Shown: in pieces, positions 60,494 to 64,000 of the stretch
How the letters are laid out: each line of letters starts with the position of its first letter
Numbering within the stretch: the stretch's first letter is position 1
Source: an uncultured Lactobacillus sp.
GTDB lineage: Bacteria; Bacillota; Bacilli; Lactobacillales; Lactobacillaceae
Direction: 5' to 3'
Assembly: GCF_947367125.1 (NCBI RefSeq)
Contig: NZ_CANBCQ010000007.1
Span: forward strand, 1 to 64,000
Length of the DNA stretch: 64,000 nucleotides
Notes under the pieces: generated by a model
The model's input: only the letters and a program-made list of their open reading frames with translations
The model's database searches: none
Told to the model about the DNA's origin: nothing
Translations under genes and position numbers: made by a program

Positions 60494-60937
60494 TTGCGTA
60501 CTACACCATTAGCAAAATCTAGTGAAATCGAACGTAAGTGGTACATTATTGATGCAACTGACGTAACCCTTGGTCGTCTTTCTGCTGCTGTTGCCACTAT
60601 TTTGAGAGGTAAGAACAAGCCTCAATACACACCTAATGTTGATACTGGTGATAACGTTATCGTTATCAACGCATCAAAGATTAGATTGACTGGTAAAAAG
60701 GCTTCAGACAAGTTCTACTACCACCACTCATCATGGCGTGGCGGCTTGAAGGCCGTTTCATACGGTGAATTGCTTGCTAATAACCCAGTTAAGATGGTTG
60801 AAATCTCAGTTAAGGGTATGCTTCCAAAGAACACTCTTGGTCACCATGAATTCATGAAGATGCATGTTTATGCTGGCGAAGACCACAAGCACGAAGCACA
60901 AAAGCCTGAAAAGTTAGATATTAACAAATTAATCTAG
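60494..60937 (+). CDS. rplM: 50S ribosomal protein L13
   Basis: A 147-residue early assembly protein. [20 protein letters not shown] and GMLPKNTLG are family signatures. It starts with TTG behind GGAGG, and lies 12 bases before rpsI. Confidence 0.98.
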   Translation: MRTTPLAKSSEIERKWYIIDATDVTLGRLSAAVATILRGKNKPQYTPNVDTGDNVIVINASKIRLTGKKASDKFYYHHSSWRGGLKAVSYGELLANNPVKMVEISVKGMLPKNTLGHHEFMKMHVYAGEDHKHEAQKPEKLDINKLI

Positions 60938-60948
60938 GAGGTTATATA

Positions 60949-61344
60949 ATGGCACAACAAGCTGCATACACAGGTACTGGTCGCCGCAAGGATTCAGTTG
61001 CGCGTGTTCGTTTAGTACCAGGTAACGGTAAGATCACTGTTAACGATAAAGATGTTGATCAATACATTCCATTCCCTAACTTGGTTAAGGACTTGAAGCA
61101 ACCATTGACATTAACTGAAACTGAAGGTCAATACGACATTCACGTTAATGTTAACGGTGGTGGTTTCTCAGGTCAAGCTGGGGCTATCCGTCTTGGTATC
61201 GCTCGTGCACTTCTTGAAGTTGACCCAGACTTCCGTAGTCCACTTAAGAAGGCCGGTTTCTTAACCCGTGACCCAAGAATGAAGGAAAGAAAGAAGCCAG
61301 GTTTGAAGAAAGCCCGTAAAGCTTCTCAATTCTCAAAGCGTTAA
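60949..61344 (+). CDS. rpsI: 30S ribosomal protein S9
   Basis: A 131-residue protein whose C-terminal SQFSKR tail touches P-site t[23 protein letters not shown] opens it and [19 protein letters not shown] is conserved. AGGAGG precedes the ATG. A perfect terminator follows. Confidence 0.98.
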   Translation: MAQQAAYTGTGRRKDSVARVRLVPGNGKITVNDKDVDQYIPFPNLVKDLKQPLTLTETEGQYDIHVNVNGGGFSGQAGAIRLGIARALLEVDPDFRSPLKKAGFLTRDPRMKERKKPGLKKARKASQFSKR

Positions 61345-61370
61345 TCTTTGGATTTTACGTTTATATATTC

Positions 61371-61402
61371 AAAAAGCATCCCAATCAGGGATGCTTTTTT
61401 GT
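61371..61402 (+). terminator. rplM-rpsI terminator
   Basis: AAAAAGCATCCC and GGGATGCTTTTT form a perfect 12-bp stem with a five-base loop and a T-run. Confidence 0.9.
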
Positions 61403-61440
61403 TTTAATGAAATAAGAGGCCACAAATGGTCACATTTTTT

Positions 61441-61658
61441 ATGGAGAAATTGAAAATGTTAAATATTAGATCATATGAAGACGCAGATTTCGAAAAATTA
61501 TGCAATATCCACGATCAAGCGCGAAAGCAAGAATTAAAATTTACCAATCTTGAAACTGTATTTATTCCATTCAAAATAGCATCAAAGAAAGAGCAATTAT
61601 TTGAAGACTATTAAGTTTACGTTGCAACAAAAGAAAATAAAGTTGCTGGCTTTATCGG
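61441..61658 (+). pseudogene. GNAT acetyltransferase fragment
   Basis: The frame gives MEKLKMLNIRSYEDADFEKL and continues to a TAA after LFEDY. The same frame resumes with VYVATKENKVAGFIGSF, the beta4 segment of GNAT N-acetyltransferases, and then loses homology. The acetyl-CoA site (Q/RxxGxG/A) is missing, so no enzyme is made. About half of a normal 150-residue GNAT protein is left. Confidence 0.7.
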
Positions 61659-61780
61659 TTCATTTCTTCTTAGTAATTACTGGAGTATTTGTCTTGATGT
61701 ACTTGCTCGCTTATGGTTTGTACTTTTTACAATTATTGCGAGATGTTAAGCAAATCAATCAAAAATTGAACGAAAAGTAA
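61601..61780 (+). CDS. Small membrane ORF, possibly the tail of a lost gene
   Basis: In the frame one base back a 59-codon ORF starts at a TTG and ends in QLLRDVKQINQKLNEK after a hydrophobic segment of about 25 residues. Its first half overlaps the GNAT remnant in another frame, so that part is probably chance. The membrane segment and charged tail look like a genuine C-terminus of a different protein joined to the GNAT fragment by deletion. The ribosome site is weak. Confidence 0.3.
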   Translation: MKTIKFTLQQKKIKLLALSVHFFLVITGVFVLMYLLAYGLYFLQLLRDVKQINQKLNEK

Positions 61781-61786
61781 ATAATC

Positions 61787-61822
61787 AAAAACGATCAAGC
61801 CTAAAAATCTTGATCGTTTTTT
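61787..61822. terminator. Bidirectional terminator
   Basis: AAAAACGATCAAG and CTTGATCGTTTTT pair perfectly, with T-runs on both strands, between the remnant and the convergent DJ-1 gene. Confidence 0.85.
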
Positions 61823-61839
61823 CGTTGGTTAGTTAAAAA

Positions 61840-62424
61840 TTATAAACTGTCTTGAATATTATCAGCTAAGTAGTCATAAAGCATACCATGCTTTAATTGC
61901 TTAGTATCAACTCCCAAAACTTCAGCAATAGCATAAGCAAATGCCCAAGCAGTAGCAGGACCACGGCTAGTTAAGATCTTGTGTTCATTATCAATAACGG
62001 TAATTCTTTCACTGAAGTGAGCACTTGGATCGTCCTTCAAGCATTCTTCTTCAATTCCTGGATAACAGGTAAAGTCTGCGTCTTTTAAAACGCTGTAGCG
62101 AGCTAAGGCGCGAGGAGCAGCACACATTGCGGCATCCCATTTACCAAATTCATGGCGTTTAACCATCAAGTCACGCAATTTTTCGTTATCACGTAAGTTA
62201 GCTGAACCAGTCATTCCACCAGGGAAGGCAACTAAATCATAGTCAAGCAATGAATTATCCACAACTTTATCACAAGTTAATTTAATGTGGTGATCCCCAT
62301 CAACATCTTTACTAGTGAGACCAACCATATCACATTCCACATTAAGGCGACGTAAAACGTCAACTACGCTCAATCCTTCAACTTCTTCGCAGCCATCTGC
62401 AAAGACAACAGCAACTTTTGTCAT
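61840..62424 (-). CDS. DJ-1/PfpI family protein (YajL-like)
   Basis: A 194-residue DJ-1 superfamily protein. The nucleophile-elbow cysteine is C101 in AAMCAAPRALA, and E16 (CEEVEGLSVVDVLRR) is the partner glutamate. FPGGMTGSANL holds the oxyanion part. Relatives act in oxidative-stress defence, as glyoxalase III or as proposed deglycases; the last role is disputed. AAAGGATGG precedes the ATG. It lies next to a HAD-like gene on the same strand, with 37 bases between. Confidence 0.88.
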   Translation of the reverse strand: MTKVAVVFADGCEEVEGLSVVDVLRRLNVECDMVGLTSKDVDGDHHIKLTCDKVVDNSLLDYDLVAFPGGMTGSANLRDNEKLRDLMVKRHEFGKWDAAMCAAPRALARYSVLKDADFTCYPGIEEECLKDDPSAHFSERITVIDNEHKILTSRGPATAWAFAYAIAEVLGVDTKQLKHGMLYDYLADNIQDSL

Positions 62425-62461
62425 AAAACCATCCTTTCTGTAACTAGTTTTATTATCTACC

Positions 62462-63121
62462 TTAAATCAGGTCTAAGTAAAATGAAAGATCTGCTAATTT
62501 GCTTAAATGAAGAGTAGGATGTGGTGCGATAGGAATTTTATCCTTTTTAGGTGCAAGCCAAAGCGACTTTAAATTGGCGTTTTCCGCGCCTTGAATTTCC
62601 TCGTCTAAGTTAGTTCCAATTACTAAAACGGTATCGGGATCTAAATCAGGATTATCATTTAAGATTTTGAAGAAAATATTCTTACTTGGCAATTTCTCTT
62701 TAAAGTCGTCAGCAAAATATGCGCGATCAAAGGAAGATAGCAATTCGGTTGGAGCTAAACGTGGTTCAATTTGACTGCGCTTTTCTTTAGCCAGTAAGAT
62801 TAAATGCAAATTACCGCTGACTTCATCGATAAAATCAATAGCGCCCTTGACTAACCTAGTTTGATCTTTCATTGTGTCATCAAAAATGGCGCGTGTTTGA
62901 GCTAGATCTTCTTTTAAAAAAGTGGTCAAAGATAAGTTGATTTGCTCATCAGAGGATAAAGTTTTGAATTCTTTAGCTAGACTAGTGTAGCGCAAGCGTT
63001 CAGCCGGTCCCCAATCTAGGCCGTAATGTTTTAAAGTTTGCCTTAAAGCAGTTTTTTCGGCTAATTTTTCATTTAACAAACTGCCTTCTGGAATAAAAAT
63101 TAATGTTTCAAATGTTACCAT
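62462..63121 (-). CDS. HAD-like protein lacking catalytic residues (YjjG-type fold)
   Basis: A 219-residue protein with the length, helical cap and C-terminal layout of YjjG-type HAD phosphatases. The nucleophile motif DxDGT is replaced by FIPEGSLL, so both aspartates are gone. Motif II (T/S-N) reads LLAKEK, the motif III lysine survives in LPSKNIFFK, and motif IV GD(x)xxD is VIGTNLDEEIQ, with the first Asp changed to Thr. It cannot act by the usual aspartyl mechanism. It is intact as an ORF, so it may be a binding or regulatory pseudoenzyme. AGGAAG precedes the ATG. Confidence 0.7.
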   Translation of the reverse strand: MVTFETLIFIPEGSLLNEKLAEKTALRQTLKHYGLDWGPAERLRYTSLAKEFKTLSSDEQINLSLTTFLKEDLAQTRAIFDDTMKDQTRLVKGAIDFIDEVSGNLHLILLAKEKRSQIEPRLAPTELLSSFDRAYFADDFKEKLPSKNIFFKILNDNPDLDPDTVLVIGTNLDEEIQGAENANLKSLWLAPKKDKIPIAPHPTLHLSKLADLSFYLDLI

Positions 63122-63195
63122 AAATAAACTTCCTTTATGTTAGTACCTATTAAGATTATAATAAACAAGATAATTTTAGAAAAGGAATCACAAAA

Positions 63196-63954
63196 ATGAC
63201 GATTTGGACGATTATTTTCTTATTACTTGGTGGAGTAGCTGGGGGACTGTTATCTTCGGTTGCTTCGATGGCTTCGCTTGCTTCATATCCAGTTTTGCTA
63301 GCAGTGGGAATCCCACCTGTTTTTGCCAATGTGACTAATGATGCAGCCTTAATTTGGACTAGCATTGGCTCTACTGTTTCTTCAACTAAAGAATTAAAAG
63401 GACATTGGAAGCAAGTTTGGTTTTATACTATTTTTACTGTAGTTGGCTCTATTTTAGGCTGTATTTTGCTATTATCTTTTCCTCCGAAGATTTTTGAAAA
63501 AGCAGTCCCATTTTTTATTGCGTTTTCAGGAATAATGATTATCGTTTCAGGTAAGCGCCACAGTTTAAATACTCAAGAGCAGCCAACTTGGCTAAAGATA
63601 ATCTATTTTATCGCTCTTTTAATTATGGGAATGTATACTGGCTACTTTGGTGCAGCTGGTGGGGTTATTGTGTTAGTGCTTTTAACCTATATTACGAATG
63701 ATAAATTTATTGTGATTAATGCAATTAAAAATGTAATTTGCGGTTTTGCTAACTTAGTAGCTTTAATTATCTTTATGTTCACTTCGCATATTTATTGGTT
63801 GCAGGCAATTCCTTTGGCAATCGGGATGTTTATCGGTGGCTATATTGGGCCAGCGATTTTAAGACGAGTACCAGAAAAGCCGGTGCGAATTTTTATTGCA
63901 ACTTTGGCCTTTATTCAAGCTGGCTACTTCTTTTATACAGCATACCTGCGCTAA
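63196..63954 (+). CDS. TSUP family permease (TauE/SafE-like)
   Basis: A 252-residue membrane protein with about seven to eight helices in two repeats. Repeat 1 has GGVAGGLLSSVASMASLASYP; repeat 2 has GYFGAAGGVIVLVLLTY. This is the TauE/SafE (TSUP) family, which moves sulfur compounds or organic acids; the substrate is unknown. The first-repeat motif differs from the usual G-G-G-x-G pattern. AAAAGGA precedes the ATG. It is divergent from the HAD-like gene. Confidence 0.88.
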   Translation: MTIWTIIFLLLGGVAGGLLSSVASMASLASYPVLLAVGIPPVFANVTNDAALIWTSIGSTVSSTKELKGHWKQVWFYTIFTVVGSILGCILLLSFPPKIFEKAVPFFIAFSGIMIIVSGKRHSLNTQEQPTWLKIIYFIALLIMGMYTGYFGAAGGVIVLVLLTYITNDKFIVINAIKNVICGFANLVALIIFMFTSHIYWLQAIPLAIGMFIGGYIGPAILRRVPEKPVRIFIATLAFIQAGYFFYTAYLR

Positions 63955-63957
63955 GTT

Positions 63958-63966
63958 TGGTACAAT
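63958..63966 (+). promoter_or_regulatory. Extended -10 promoter of the right-edge gene
   Basis: TGGTACAAT lies shortly after the permease stop and before a strong ribosome site. Confidence 0.4.
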
Positions 63967-63990
63967 ATTAATCAATGAAAAAGGGGGTTA

Positions 63991-64000
63991 ATGTTGATGG
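63991..64000 (+). CDS. Start of a further gene (cut by the window edge)
   Basis: AAAGGGGG is followed by ATGTTGATGG. The start is ATG at 63991, TTG at 63994 or ATG at 63997; the last two have better spacing. Nothing can be said about the product. Confidence 0.35.

Overview
The window is a low-GC Firmicute chromosome segment, and the gene content fits the Lactobacillus acidophilus group (L. acidophilus, helveticus, crispatus, amylovorus and relatives). The pointers are an L-lactate dehydrogenase, a GH13_31 alpha-1,6-glucosidase, a CBS/ACT protein beside ldh, an rpoBC pair with its own promoter, and a complete S10-spc-alpha ribosomal cluster with Lactobacillales features (short L24, type Z S14, an RNA resembling the L17 downstream element). 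The species cannot be fixed from the sequence alone.

Layout. Bases 1-2533 are the accessory part: the end of a probable ISL3-like insertion sequence, a decayed Rrf2-type regulator, a histidine-rich orphan gene, about 500 bases of hairpin-rich noncoding DNA, a possible 42-residue ORF, and an overlapping pair of small genes of which the first weakly resembles RelE/HigB toxins. Bases 2589-8481 carry glyA, an APC permease, a divergent pair (Cof-type phosphatase and alpha-1,6-glucosidase) with a perfect cre match between them, and L31 type B. Bases 8607-13041 form a wall and lipid precursor run: murF, the DEAD helicase cshA, acpS, alr. Two minus-strand genes follow (CBS/ACT protein and ldh). Bases 15081-27365 are the pth-mfd-rqcP-divIC-S1-tilS-ftsH-hslO-dusB-lysS row; the hprT gene usual between tilS and ftsH is absent.

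Bases 27440-28980 hold two near-identical tRNA-Gly(GCC) genes, each with its own promoter, flanking a DUF2798-type membrane gene broken by a single TGA, then tRNA-Pro(CGG) and msrC. clpC follows. rpoB and rpoC come next behind a strong promoter whose leader contains a hairpin and a complete intrinsic terminator. A minus-strand prepilin peptidase (comC) separates rpoC from rpsL-rpsG-fusA. Bases 43175-56936 are the S10-spc-alpha supercluster from rpsJ to rplQ, including secY, adk, infA, rpmJ and rpoA. After a structured RNA come the ECF transporter core (ecfA1-ecfA2-ecfT) with truA, then rplM-rpsI. The right end has a decayed acetyltransferase joined to an unrelated membrane-protein tail, a DJ-1/PfpI protein, a HAD-like protein lacking catalytic residues, a TSUP permease and the start of another gene.

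Most of the window is conserved housekeeping DNA for translation, transcription, proteostasis and envelope synthesis. I found no CRISPR array, prophage, or gene cluster that I can call a new multi-gene system. The observations most worth following are RNA-level: the rpoB leader attenuator, the structured leaders of rpsJ, rpsL, rplM and rpmE2, the 3' RNA of rplQ, a 10-bp inverted repeat before clpC, and the small-gene locus at 1741-2533.
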